Source: Clostridia bacterium (lineage in GTDB: Bacteria; Bacillota_A; Clostridia; Christensenellales; Aristaeellaceae). From it: a stretch of 64,000 bases of DNA. Shown in pieces: positions 8,479-15,322 of the stretch. Within the stretch, counting starts at the first letter, position 1. Each line of letters begins with the position of its first letter. The stretch spans positions 1 through 64,000 of the forward strand of contig JAFWYA010000039.1 of assembly GCA_017517815.1 (NCBI GenBank), read 5' to 3'. The translations under genes and the position numbers were made by a program. The notes below the pieces were generated by a model. It searched no databases and was not told the DNA's origin. It saw nothing but the letters and a program-made list of their open reading frames with translations.

Positions 8479-9987
8479 TTGTCTACCATCATGCGCCGCC
8501 TGCTGGCGGCACTGCTCTGTCTGTGCCTCTCCCCCGCTTTTGCCCAGGAGGAAGAGGCCGCGCCCATTACCCTTCTCAGCCATTCCCACACCTCGCGCAC
8601 CGCATCCGGCGTGCGGGTAAGCGGCACGCGCGCAGGGGTTGATTTTGAGTACCTCAAAACCCTCAACCCCGACTGCGTGGGCTGGCTGTATCAGGAGTCG
8701 TCCGCTCTGAGCTACCCCGTGATGCAAAGCATCGATAACGAATGGTACCTCACCTACGGCTTTGACAACGGCAAGCTCAACGACAAGGGTATGGCTGTGC
8801 TCGACGTAGCCTGCAATGCTGATTTTTCTGATGACGTTTTGTACCTGTTTGGCAGCGGCCGCGAGGGCAGCTGCTTTGAAACGCTCAACAACTATACCGA
8901 TCCCCTCTATGCCATTGCAAATCCGTCCCTGCGCCTGCTCACGCCAGGCGGCGATTATCATGCCGATATTTTTGCATGCCTCGTCACCAAGCAGAACGAC
9001 AACAGCAGCTGGCGTGTGCCGGAAACTGATTTTCAGCCCTGGCTGGACGGCGTGGTGGCGGCAAGCACCTTTGTGTCCGGCAAGGCCGTTCGTCCCAAGG
9101 AGGGCGATAAGCTGCTGGTGATCGTCGTCAACAACAAAAACGCACGCCGCAGGGTACTGCTGTGCCGCCTCTGCCCCATCGAATACAGCACCAGCACCAG
9201 CTGCGATCTGGTCAAGCAGCCGCTGGATCTGAAGGAAAGCCAAAACGGCATGGTACAGGTGGGGCCGCTTGGCCAGTTCATGAACTACGCCCAAAACGAT
9301 CCCATCTTCGACCGGATGCGCTACGAAAGCGAGCTCAACCCCACCTTCCGCGTTTTCGGCGGAGGCGGCTGCGGCCCCACGGCGGCGGCCATTGCCATTG
9401 CCAACGTGGTGGACAAGGAAGATCTGCCCAAGCTGCGTCAGCACAGCAAAAACGGTATGGGCACACTGTTTTGTGCCTGTTCGGTCAACCGGGTGTACTG
9501 CTCGCACATGCACCCCGCCTACCTGCTTGAAACCCCCGACGAATACCTGCGCTATCTGCCCGTTGCCATGGCGGACTTCGCCACCGGCAACAACGAATGG
9601 AGCGACGTTGCCCGCCGCGCAGGCGCAACCGGCACCAGCATGAAATTTTTGAATCTGGTGTGCGATATCTACGGTCTTGAGCGCACCACCGTCAAAAATC
9701 TCACCGAGGGACTTGAAAAAATGAAAGTCCTCACCGGGAAAGCCGTGATGGTATGCACAGCGCTGCGCAAAAGCCCATTCACCAATTCCAGCCACTTTGT
9801 GGTGGTGGCCGGCACGGATGACGAGTACTTCTACGTGCTGGACCCCTGGCGGCGCGACGACTACAAAAAGACCGACACACGCGGCATTCTGGAGCTGCTC
9901 ACCCCGGGTGTTACGCGCATTAAGCTGGAGCATTCAGGTCTGAGTGATCTCAGTCCCGTATACATCATTGAAAACCCGGCCCGCTGA
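8479..9987 (+). CDS. Secreted protein: degenerate sortase-B-like fold fused to C39-like cysteine peptidase domain
   Basis: I place the start at TTG 8479 because AGGAGG lies exactly 7 nt before it; the ATG at 8473 is only 1 nt from that site. A signal peptide ends in LSPAFA-Q. Residues about 55-235 follow the class B sortase pattern: VDFEYLKTLNPDCVGWLY, then SYPVMQ.IDNEWYL, then GREGSCFETLNNY. The sortase catalytic His (YGHN) is replaced by LFGSG, and the catalytic Cys (TLSTC) by VIVVNN, so sortase chemistry should be lost. Residues about 290-490 look like a papain-fold C39-type peptidase with a candidate triad Cys298 (GGGGCGPTAAA), His439 (SSHFVVVAG) and Asp455 (VLDPW). The downstream MFS gene begins only 19 nt later, so the two are probably cotranscribed. 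The combined role is unknown; a cell-surface peptidase or peptide processing is plausible. Confidence 0.75.
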   Translation: MSTIMRRLLAALLCLCLSPAFAQEEEAAPITLLSHSHTSRTASGVRVSGTRAGVDFEYLKTLNPDCVGWLYQESSALSYPVMQSIDNEWYLTYGFDNGKLNDKGMAVLDVACNADFSDDVLYLFGSGREGSCFETLNNYTDPLYAIANPSLRLLTPGGDYHADIFACLVTKQNDNSSWRVPETDFQPWLDGVVAASTFVSGKAVRPKEGDKLLVIVVNNKNARRRVLLCRLCPIEYSTSTSCDLVKQPLDLKESQNGMVQVGPLGQFMNYAQNDPIFDRMRYESELNPTFRVFGGGGCGPTAAAIAIANVVDKEDLPKLRQHSKNGMGTLFCACSVNRVYCSHMHPAYLLETPDEYLRYLPVAMADFATGNNEWSDVARRAGATGTSMKFLNLVCDIYGLERTTVKNLTEGLEKMKVLTGKAVMVCTALRKSPFTNSSHFVVVAGTDDEYFYVLDPWRRDDYKKTDTRGILELLTPGVTRIKLEHSGLSDLSPVYIIENPAR

Positions 9988-10006
9988 AATGCAAAAGGAT
10001 GATTCC

Positions 10007-11203
10007 ATGAACCGCATCAAAGACATTTTCCGTTCGGACAGCAAGTACAAACCCCTCTTGATTTCCTTCATTATCACGGGGCTTTCCTACGGCCTGTACA
10101 AGGGCATGCTTGACAACTATCTGGCCGAAGTTGTCCACATGGGCGAAATGCAGCGCGGCGTGACCGAATTCTTCCGCGAGCTGCCGGGTGTGCTGCTGGT
10201 ATTGATCCTTGCCATCTTCTTCACCCGCTCGGCAGAGAGCCTTTACAAAATGGGCATCTCCATCATGCTGCTGGGCATGGTGATGCACCTTGTGCTGCCT
10301 CCCACGCAGGTGCTGACCACGCTTGCCATCTGCGTATACTCTTTGGGCGAGCACATCCAGTACGGCATGAAAAGCTCTCTCATGATGAGCTATTCCAACG
10401 AAGGCCGCGGCGGCGAGGCGCTGGGCGTGCAAAGCGCCACCGGGCAGATCGGCAACCTGACGGGTTATGTGGTGGTCATGCTGGTGTTTGCAGCCTTTGC
10501 CGGACGGCAGACCTATCAGCTGATGTTTGGCGCCGCAGCCGTGCTGGCTGCTGTGAGCATGCTGTATTCCCTGCGCATCACCGGCAGCAGCCAGACGGAC
10601 GAAACCAAGCGACGCTTCTACTTCCACCGCAAGTACAGCAAGTACTACATGCTGGAAATGTTCTACGGCGCTCGCAAGCAGGTGTTTTTCACCTTTGGCC
10701 CCTATGTGCTCATCCTGTTCTATCAGGCCAATGCAGCCGTTATCAGCCTGCTGTTTGCCATTTCCTCCATCACATGCTTTATCTTTTCCCCCATCGTGGG
10801 GCGCATCATCGACAAACTTGGCTACAAGGTGGTCATGGTGACTGACACGCTGCTGCTGGTCATCGTGTGCATGGCGTACGGCTTTGCGCACCACCTGTTC
10901 CCCATGCATGTGGCTTTTATCATCTGCTGCGTCAGCTATGTGCTGGATTCGGTCATTTCGCTTGCCTCCATGGCCTCCAACGTCTATGTGCGCGACCTGT
11001 CCGACAGTCAGGAGGAAATGAAGGCCACCATCTCCACCGGCGTTTCCATCAACCATGCCATCACCATTTTCATCGCCCTTTTCGGCGGCTGGATCTGGGA
11101 GGCGCTGGGCATTGAAACGCTGTTCATGCTCTCAGCCGTGCTGGGACTGTGTAACAGCGCCTATGCCCTGACCATCAAAACCAAAAAGAACCTGGCTGCA
11201 TAA
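10007..11203 (+). CDS. Major facilitator superfamily transporter
   Basis: A 398-residue membrane protein with about twelve hydrophobic segments and the MFS-like loop VGRIIDKLGYK between late helices. The substrate is not predictable. The start at 10007 is supported by AAGGAT 8 nt upstream. It lies 19 nt after the sortase-fold/C39 gene, with no promoter between, so it is likely the second gene of that unit. It could import or export the product of the peptidase, but this is inference. The terminator stem overlaps its last codons. Confidence 0.82.
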   Translation: MNRIKDIFRSDSKYKPLLISFIITGLSYGLYKGMLDNYLAEVVHMGEMQRGVTEFFRELPGVLLVLILAIFFTRSAESLYKMGISIMLLGMVMHLVLPPTQVLTTLAICVYSLGEHIQYGMKSSLMMSYSNEGRGGEALGVQSATGQIGNLTGYVVVMLVFAAFAGRQTYQLMFGAAAVLAAVSMLYSLRITGSSQTDETKRRFYFHRKYSKYYMLEMFYGARKQVFFTFGPYVLILFYQANAAVISLLFAISSITCFIFSPIVGRIIDKLGYKVVMVTDTLLLVIVCMAYGFAHHLFPMHVAFIICCVSYVLDSVISLASMASNVYVRDLSDSQEEMKATISTGVSINHAITIFIALFGGWIWEALGIETLFMLSAVLGLCNSAYALTIKTKKNLAA

Positions 11204-11219
11204 ACAGCCAGGTTCTTTT
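11185..11219 (+). terminator. Terminator overlapping the end of the MFS gene
   Basis: A 13-14 bp stem (AAGAACCTGGCTG and complement) with a 6-nt loop containing the TAA stop, then TTTTG. The left arm is coding sequence. Confidence 0.75.
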
Positions 11220-11223
11220 GAAA

Positions 11224-11249
11224 ACAGCCTCCGCTTACGCGGAGGCTGT
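11224..11249 (-). terminator. Terminator of the zinc-ribbon gene
   Basis: An 11-bp perfect stem (ACAGCCTCCGC and complement), loop TTAC; on the minus strand it is followed by TTTTC. Confidence 0.7.
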
Positions 11250-11256
11250 TGATTTC

Positions 11257-11544
11257 TTAGTACTGGTTGCGGTTGCGCTCGAAGCACTCACGGCAGTACA
11301 CAGGACGATCGCCCTTGGGCTGGAAGGGCACCTGGGTGGTGGCGCCGCAGCCGTCGCAGATCACTTCGTAGTACTGACGCTCGGCACGGCCGGGATTCTC
11401 GCGGTTGCGGCGAGCAGCGCGGCACTCGTGGCAGCGGGTGGGATCGTTCTGGAAGCCCTTATCGGCGAAGAACTGCTGCTCAGAAGCGCTGAACACGAAT
11501 TCCTTGCCGCAATCACGGCACACAAGAGTCTTGTCTTCAAACAT
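11257..11544 (-). CDS. Zinc-ribbon protein with four CxxC motifs
   Basis: A 95-residue cytoplasmic protein starting MFEDKTLVCRDCGKEF. It has four CxxC knuckles (CRDC, CHEC, CDGC, CREC), enough for two zinc ribbons, plus a basic central segment (RAARRNREN). It belongs to the small clostridial 'zinc-ribbon domain' proteins of unknown function; nucleic-acid binding is likely. The ATG at 11544 has GGAGGA upstream, whereas a longer in-frame ORF starting at 11646 lacks such a site and covers the promoter region. It is the gene downstream of dnaA in the same direction, with its own promoter. Confidence 0.85.
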   Translation of the reverse strand: MFEDKTLVCRDCGKEFVFSASEQQFFADKGFQNDPTRCHECRAARRNRENPGRAERQYYEVICDGCGATTQVPFQPKGDRPVYCRECFERNRNQY

Positions 11545-11669
11545 GGTTGGTTTCCTCCAATTTCTTTTTCTGTTCCCAATCGTTTTGCACTTGGTCGTAG
11601 GTTTCCGTGCTTCCGAACAGAGAAGGTGAAGGAACCTGAACCGCATTACCTTAACTGGGCAACGCGCAT

Positions 11670-11697
11670 ATTATAGCACGATTCAAACGATTTGCAA
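11670..11697 (-). promoter_or_regulatory. Probable sigma-A promoter for the zinc-ribbon gene
   Basis: On the minus strand TTGCAA, a 16-bp spacer, then TATAAT. It sits in the 198-bp gap between dnaA and the zinc-ribbon gene. Confidence 0.55.
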
Positions 11698-11742
11698 AGG
11701 TCTTTTTCCCTGATTTTTTCTTTTGTTATCAAGGGTTTTGTA

Positions 11743-13068
11743 TTATTTGGCGTCTTTAATCATGCGGCGTACATCGTCGAGCAAACTGGCCAGACTGGGC
11801 GACAGTTTGATGGATTCCTCCACCTTGTCGATGGACGACATAACGGTCGTATAGTGACGGCCGCCGAACGCCTCGCCGATCTTGGTGAGGCTCAGGCCCA
11901 TCATTTCGCGGCACAGATACATGCCGATCTGACGGGGCACGGTGACCTCGTGGCTGCGCTTGGGGCTCTTGAGATCCTCCACGGTAATGCCGTAGTAATC
12001 GGCCACGGCCTCCTGAATACTGTCGCTGCTGATAACGCGCTTTTCAGGATGCTTGAACAGCTCATGCAGCGCCTCGCGTGCCAGCTGCATGTCGATGGGG
12101 CGGCGGGTCAGGCTGGAATAGGCGGTCAGTCGGGTGAGGCTGCCCTCCAGCTCGCGGATGTTGGTGTCGATCTTCTCCGCGATCAGTTCGAGGATTTCAC
12201 CGTCGATATTGAGGCGTTCAAACTCCGCTTTCTTGCGCAGGATGGCCAGACGGGTTTCAAAATCGGGGCGCTGGATATCCGCCACCAGGCCGCCTTCAAA
12301 GCGGCTGCACAGGCGCTCTTCCAGCTTCTGGATCTCCTTGGGCGGCTTGTCAGAGGTCATCACGATCTGCTTGCCAGCGTCGCGCAGATGGTTAAACGTA
12401 TGGAAGAACTCTTCCTCCGTGCCGTGTTTGCCTGCGATGAACTGGATATCGTCCACCATGAGGATGTCGGCATTGCGGAAGCGGTCGCGGAACTGCTGGT
12501 TCTGGTTGGTCTGCATGGCGTTGACCAGCTGGTTGGTAAAGTCTTCGCTGGTGATGTAGACGATCTTCATATCCGGATACAGTTCATGCGCGTAGTGGCC
12601 GATAGCATGCATCAGGTGCGTTTTGCCCAGACCCACGCCGCCGTAGATGAACAGCGGGTTGTAGGCCTTGGCGGGCATTTCGGCCACCGCCAGCGACACC
12701 GCATGCGCAAACCGGTTGCCCGAGCCAACCACATAGGTGTCAAAGGTATACTTGGGGTTGAGCAGCGCCAGCGTGTTGCCGGAGGCCCGCACCTCGATCT
12801 CCTTGATGCGGTTTTCCAGCTCGTCCGGGGAAAGAATCTCGGCGCTGATTGCATGGCCCACGGCGCGGGTAGCTGCATCGGCGATCTGCTTCTGATAGCG
12901 GGAGCAAAGCTGCATCATTACAGGAATGGTGCACTCCAGCAGCAGGGTATCACCCGCAAGCGTTTTGGGACGCAGCGCGCCTTCGATCCATGTATTGTAA
13001 CTGACACTGGGAATTTCCTGTTTGAGAATCTCACAGGTACTTTCCCACAGTTCCTCAACGTTCATCAC
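11743..13068 (-). CDS. dnaA: Chromosomal replication initiator DnaA
   Basis: A full-length 441-residue DnaA. Domain I starts NVEELWESTCEILKQ, a short domain II follows, and the AAA+ domain has Walker A GGVGLGKTH (residues 143-151), Walker B LMVDDIQF and the sensor region. The C-terminal DNA-binding domain carries the DnaA signature (PRQIGMYLCREMMGLSLTKIG, GGRHYTTVM). The start may be GTG 13068 or ATG 13065 (adjacent codons); GGAAGG lies 11-14 nt upstream. dnaN, recF, gyrB and rpmH, its usual companions, are absent on both sides. DnaA boxes close upstream suggest autoregulation. Confidence 0.98.
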   Translation of the reverse strand: MMNVEELWESTCEILKQEIPSVSYNTWIEGALRPKTLAGDTLLLECTIPVMMQLCSRYQKQIADAATRAVGHAISAEILSPDELENRIKEIEVRASGNTLALLNPKYTFDTYVVGSGNRFAHAVSLAVAEMPAKAYNPLFIYGGVGLGKTHLMHAIGHYAHELYPDMKIVYITSEDFTNQLVNAMQTNQNQQFRDRFRNADILMVDDIQFIAGKHGTEEEFFHTFNHLRDAGKQIVMTSDKPPKEIQKLEERLCSRFEGGLVADIQRPDFETRLAILRKKAEFERLNIDGEILELIAEKIDTNIRELEGSLTRLTAYSSLTRRPIDMQLAREALHELFKHPEKRVISSDSIQEAVADYYGITVEDLKSPKRSHEVTVPRQIGMYLCREMMGLSLTKIGEAFGGRHYTTVMSSIDKVEESIKLSPSLASLLDDVRRMIKDAK

Positions 13069-13518
13069 GGTACAATCAACCTTCCGTTATGTATAATATA
13101 CAGTTTCTTTCCACATAAGTTATCCACATCCATTTGCCCAGAGACGAAAAGAATGTGGAAAACGCCCTGTGGAAAACCTGCGCGTCATTCCGCATTTCAT
13201 GTCTAATGATAGCAGATGCCGTTGATTTTGACAAGTAGCCACCCTCTGGACGGCTTTGCATACCTCAAACGCGGCTGCTTTGTCAAAACCAATCCATTGT
13301 GGAGCACATGCGTTCTGTCCACAAAATTTAGGATGTGTAAACGTCAATGGTGAATAATCCACATATAATTATGCATATTTAGTAATTATTAATTTTTTAA
13401 TAATTTTGTTTCGGACACGAAATGTTTCGGCGCTGTTTTGACACAAAAACAAGGAATCCATCCGAGATATGTAGAATGATATATCCAAACGCCTGTCGGC
13501 AAGTGGGGAGGGAACAGC
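13069..13518. other. oriC: Probable chromosomal origin of replication (oriC)
   Basis: This 450-bp non-coding stretch next to dnaA holds one perfect DnaA box, TTATCCACA at 13120-13128. Three boxes have one mismatch: 13154-13162 and 13168-13176 (minus strand, TTTTCCACA) and 13355-13363 (TAATCCACA). Weaker 7/9 boxes lie at 13107-13115, 13298-13306 and 13315-13323. The boxes are followed by a very AT-rich tract at about 13361-13410 that can serve as the unwinding element. In Firmicutes oriC normally lies beside dnaA. The dnaA promoter must also lie here; TATATT/TATACA sequences near 13092-13101 are candidates, but no clear -35 is seen. Confidence 0.75.
13361..13410. other. AT-rich tract, candidate DNA unwinding element
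   Basis: About 50 bp, almost entirely A/T, in a GC-rich neighbourhood. It follows the DnaA box at 13355 and includes several TAATTA/TTAATT steps. Confidence 0.55.
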
Positions 13519-14004
13519 ATGGCGATGCCCGTAGACGTCGAGGAGGTCGAGCGCGTGCTCCGGCCCTGGCTCGGCTCGCTTTTTGTCAGTTCCAACGACC
13601 TGGCCCACACCATCGCCGAACGGCTGCGCGCCTACGCACCCTACCGCCAGACGCTGGACAGCCTGCGAAGCGACCTGGAAACCCTGCTGATCACCCGCCT
13701 GAACGGCCTGACCCACGGCAGCCTCACTGTGGTCATGGACAACTACCACAGCCGCCGGCTGAGCATGGCCCTCATCACCGATCTCACCGACGATTTGATG
13801 GGCCTCATTTTTGACAAGCTGACTCCCTTCTCCGCCAACTTCATCAAGCTCAACGACTACAGCATGCGTCACCCCAGCATCAACGCCCTGCGCGTGCTTT
13901 GTCAGAAATACGCTTCCTATTACACCCAGGAAGAGTTCGCCTTCATGGTCGGCGTCATCAAATCCGTCTACCCGCCTGAAAAATACGCAGGGTGGCTGCG
14001 ATAA
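13519..14004 (+). CDS. Uncharacterised protein beside oriC
   Basis: A 161-residue protein I do not recognise. It has no signal peptide or membrane segment. It looks mainly alpha-helical, with an acidic N-terminus (MAMPVDVEEVERVLRPWLG), a central LTHGSLTVVMDNYHSRR segment and a C-terminal YYTQEEFAFMVGVIKSVYPPEKY. GGGGAGGG lies just upstream of the ATG at 13519; an in-frame ATG at 13525 is the alternative. Its position directly across oriC from dnaA invites a link to replication or segregation, but nothing in the sequence shows that. A two-hairpin repeat follows the stop. Confidence 0.65.
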   Translation: MAMPVDVEEVERVLRPWLGSLFVSSNDLAHTIAERLRAYAPYRQTLDSLRSDLETLLITRLNGLTHGSLTVVMDNYHSRRLSMALITDLTDDLMGLIFDKLTPFSANFIKLNDYSMRHPSINALRVLCQKYASYYTQEEFAFMVGVIKSVYPPEKYAGWLR

Positions 14005-14070
14005 GGGGAGACGCAAGGAGGCGCTGCCTCCTTGACCTCCGCCAAAGGGCTGTCGCCCTTTGGAATCCCA
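14005..14070 (+). repeat. Two-hairpin intergenic palindromic repeat, copy 1
   Basis: Two adjacent perfect hairpins: AAGGAGGC-GCT-GCCTCCTT (14015-14033) and CCAAAGGGC-TGTC-GCCCTTTGG (14042-14063), ending in AATCCCA. The same layout recurs at 44266-44333 and, inverted, at 33174-33233. Confidence 0.75.
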
Positions 14071-14091
14071 TCATGTGTTTTATTCAAAAAA

Positions 14092-14124
14092 AATGCTGCA
14101 CACGGATTGTGTGCAGCATTCTTT
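14092..14124. terminator. Bidirectional terminator between the oriC-side gene and murG
   Basis: A 12-bp perfect stem (AATGCTGCACAC and complement), loop GGATT, with an A8 run on the left (T8 for murG transcripts) and CTTTTT on the right. Confidence 0.88.
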
Positions 14125-15192
14125 TTATTTTTGTGCGTTCTGGATGAGGTTGAGCACGGCGTCGGTGCCGTCCTGGACGGGGTAGGCTTCCAGTCGGGCC
14201 TTCAGTTCATCCTTTTCAGCAAGAAGATTCAGCAGCCCTTCGGTCATGGTATCGGGGGTCATATCCTCCTGCATCAGCACCCGGGCAAGGCCTTCGCGGG
14301 CATAGCTTTTGGCGTTTTCGATCTGGTCGCCGCGGCTGGCTCCCAGCGGATAGGGCACCAAAAGCATCGGCTTATGCAGGGCCAGCAGTTCGCTGAGCGT
14401 ATTGCTGCCGGCGCGGCTGAGCACGATGTCCGCCACAGCCAGCGCGTCGGTCATTTCTTCGGAAAGGAATTCCTTCTGGCAGTAGCCGGGGGTGGAAGCA
14501 AGGCTTTCATCCAGATTGCCCTTGCCGCACAGGTGCAGCACGTCCATATGCGGCAGCAGCTTGGGCAGGGATTCGCGCAGGCACTTGTTCACGCTCTGCG
14601 CGCCCAGACTGCCGCCGGTCATCAAAAGCACGGGCTTGCTGCCGTCAAAGCCCGCCAGCGCAAGACCGGCTGCGCGGCTGCCGCGGAACAGCTCGGGACG
14701 AAGCGGCGTGCCGGTGTGAACGCCCTTTGCGCCCAGCGCCTTGGCGCATTCAGGGAAGGTGGTGGCGATCTTTGTGGCAAACTTCGAACAGATGCGGTTG
14801 GCAAGACCGGGGGTGAGGTCGCTCTCGTGGCACACGGCAGGCACGCGGCACAGCCATGCGCCCACCACCACGGGCACGCTGACAAAGCCACCCTTGGAAA
14901 AGCACACGTCGGGTTTAAGCTTCAGCATCAGCCCCACGCTCTGCAGCGCGCCCCAGATCACGCGGAAGGGGTCGGTAAAATTCTGCAGGCTGAAATAACG
15001 GCGCAGCTTTCCGCTTTTCACCGCATGATAGGTGATGTCCGGAAACTTGGCCATCATCTGGCGTTCGATGCCGTTTTCAGTGCCGATGTAATGAATGTCA
15101 TAGCCCATTTCGCGAAGGCGCGGGATGAGGCTTAGATGAGGCGTAACATGACCGGCCGTGCCGCCGCCGGTGAGGACGATGCGTTTCTTCAT
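14125..15192 (-). CDS. murG: UDP-GlcNAc:lipid I N-acetylglucosaminyltransferase MurG
   Basis: A 355-residue GT28 glycosyltransferase that adds GlcNAc to lipid I at the inner membrane face, the last cytoplasmic step of peptidoglycan precursor synthesis. The N-terminal loop TGGGTAGHVTPHLS (residues 8-21), the HESDLTPGLANR segment, the second GGSLGAQSVN loop and the C-terminal UDP-binding SRAGSNTLSELLALHKPMLLVP are all present. The start is set at ATG 15192 (AGGGAG about 10 nt upstream); longer in-frame sequence lacks family similarity. It stands alone rather than in a dcw cluster. Confidence 0.96.
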   Translation of the reverse strand: MKKRIVLTGGGTAGHVTPHLSLIPRLREMGYDIHYIGTENGIERQMMAKFPDITYHAVKSGKLRRYFSLQNFTDPFRVIWGALQSVGLMLKLKPDVCFSKGGFVSVPVVVGAWLCRVPAVCHESDLTPGLANRICSKFATKIATTFPECAKALGAKGVHTGTPLRPELFRGSRAAGLALAGFDGSKPVLLMTGGSLGAQSVNKCLRESLPKLLPHMDVLHLCGKGNLDESLASTPGYCQKEFLSEEMTDALAVADIVLSRAGSNTLSELLALHKPMLLVPYPLGASRGDQIENAKSYAREGLARVLMQEDMTPDTMTEGLLNLLAEKDELKARLEAYPVQDGTDAVLNLIQNAQK

Positions 15193-15225
15193 AAACAAGC
15201 GCTCCCTTTTGATGATGGTGACCAT

Positions 15226-15255
15226 AGTATACCACAAAACCGCCTCTGTTGTCAG
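15226..15255 (-). promoter_or_regulatory. Sigma-A promoter for murG
   Basis: On the minus strand CTGACA, an 18-bp spacer and TATACT, the latter preceded by TG one base upstream (extended -10). Confidence 0.62.
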
Positions 15256-15259
15256 CGGT

Positions 15260-15288
15260 TTGACACAGTTCGCAAAACACGCTATGAT
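15260..15288 (+). promoter_or_regulatory. Sigma-A promoter for the DUF6020-like gene
   Basis: TTGACA (15260-15265), a 17-bp spacer and TATGAT (15283-15288), back to back with the murG promoter. Confidence 0.75.
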
Positions 15289-15322
15289 ACATCTATCCCC
15301 ATCATGCAGGAGGAACACCCTC

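Noticed and set aside
8026..9933. Minus-strand open frame of 635 codons opposite the sortase-fold/C39 gene
   Set aside because: Crosses the divergent promoter region and two real genes, and has no motif support.
13069..13518. Small open frames inside the oriC gap (for example 13076-13261 and 13120-13362, minus strand)
   Set aside because: They have no ribosome sites and overlap the DnaA boxes and AT-rich tract.
14005..14070. Two-hairpin repeat as a simple terminator
   Set aside because: No T-run follows either hairpin, and a proper bidirectional terminator lies 22 bp further on.
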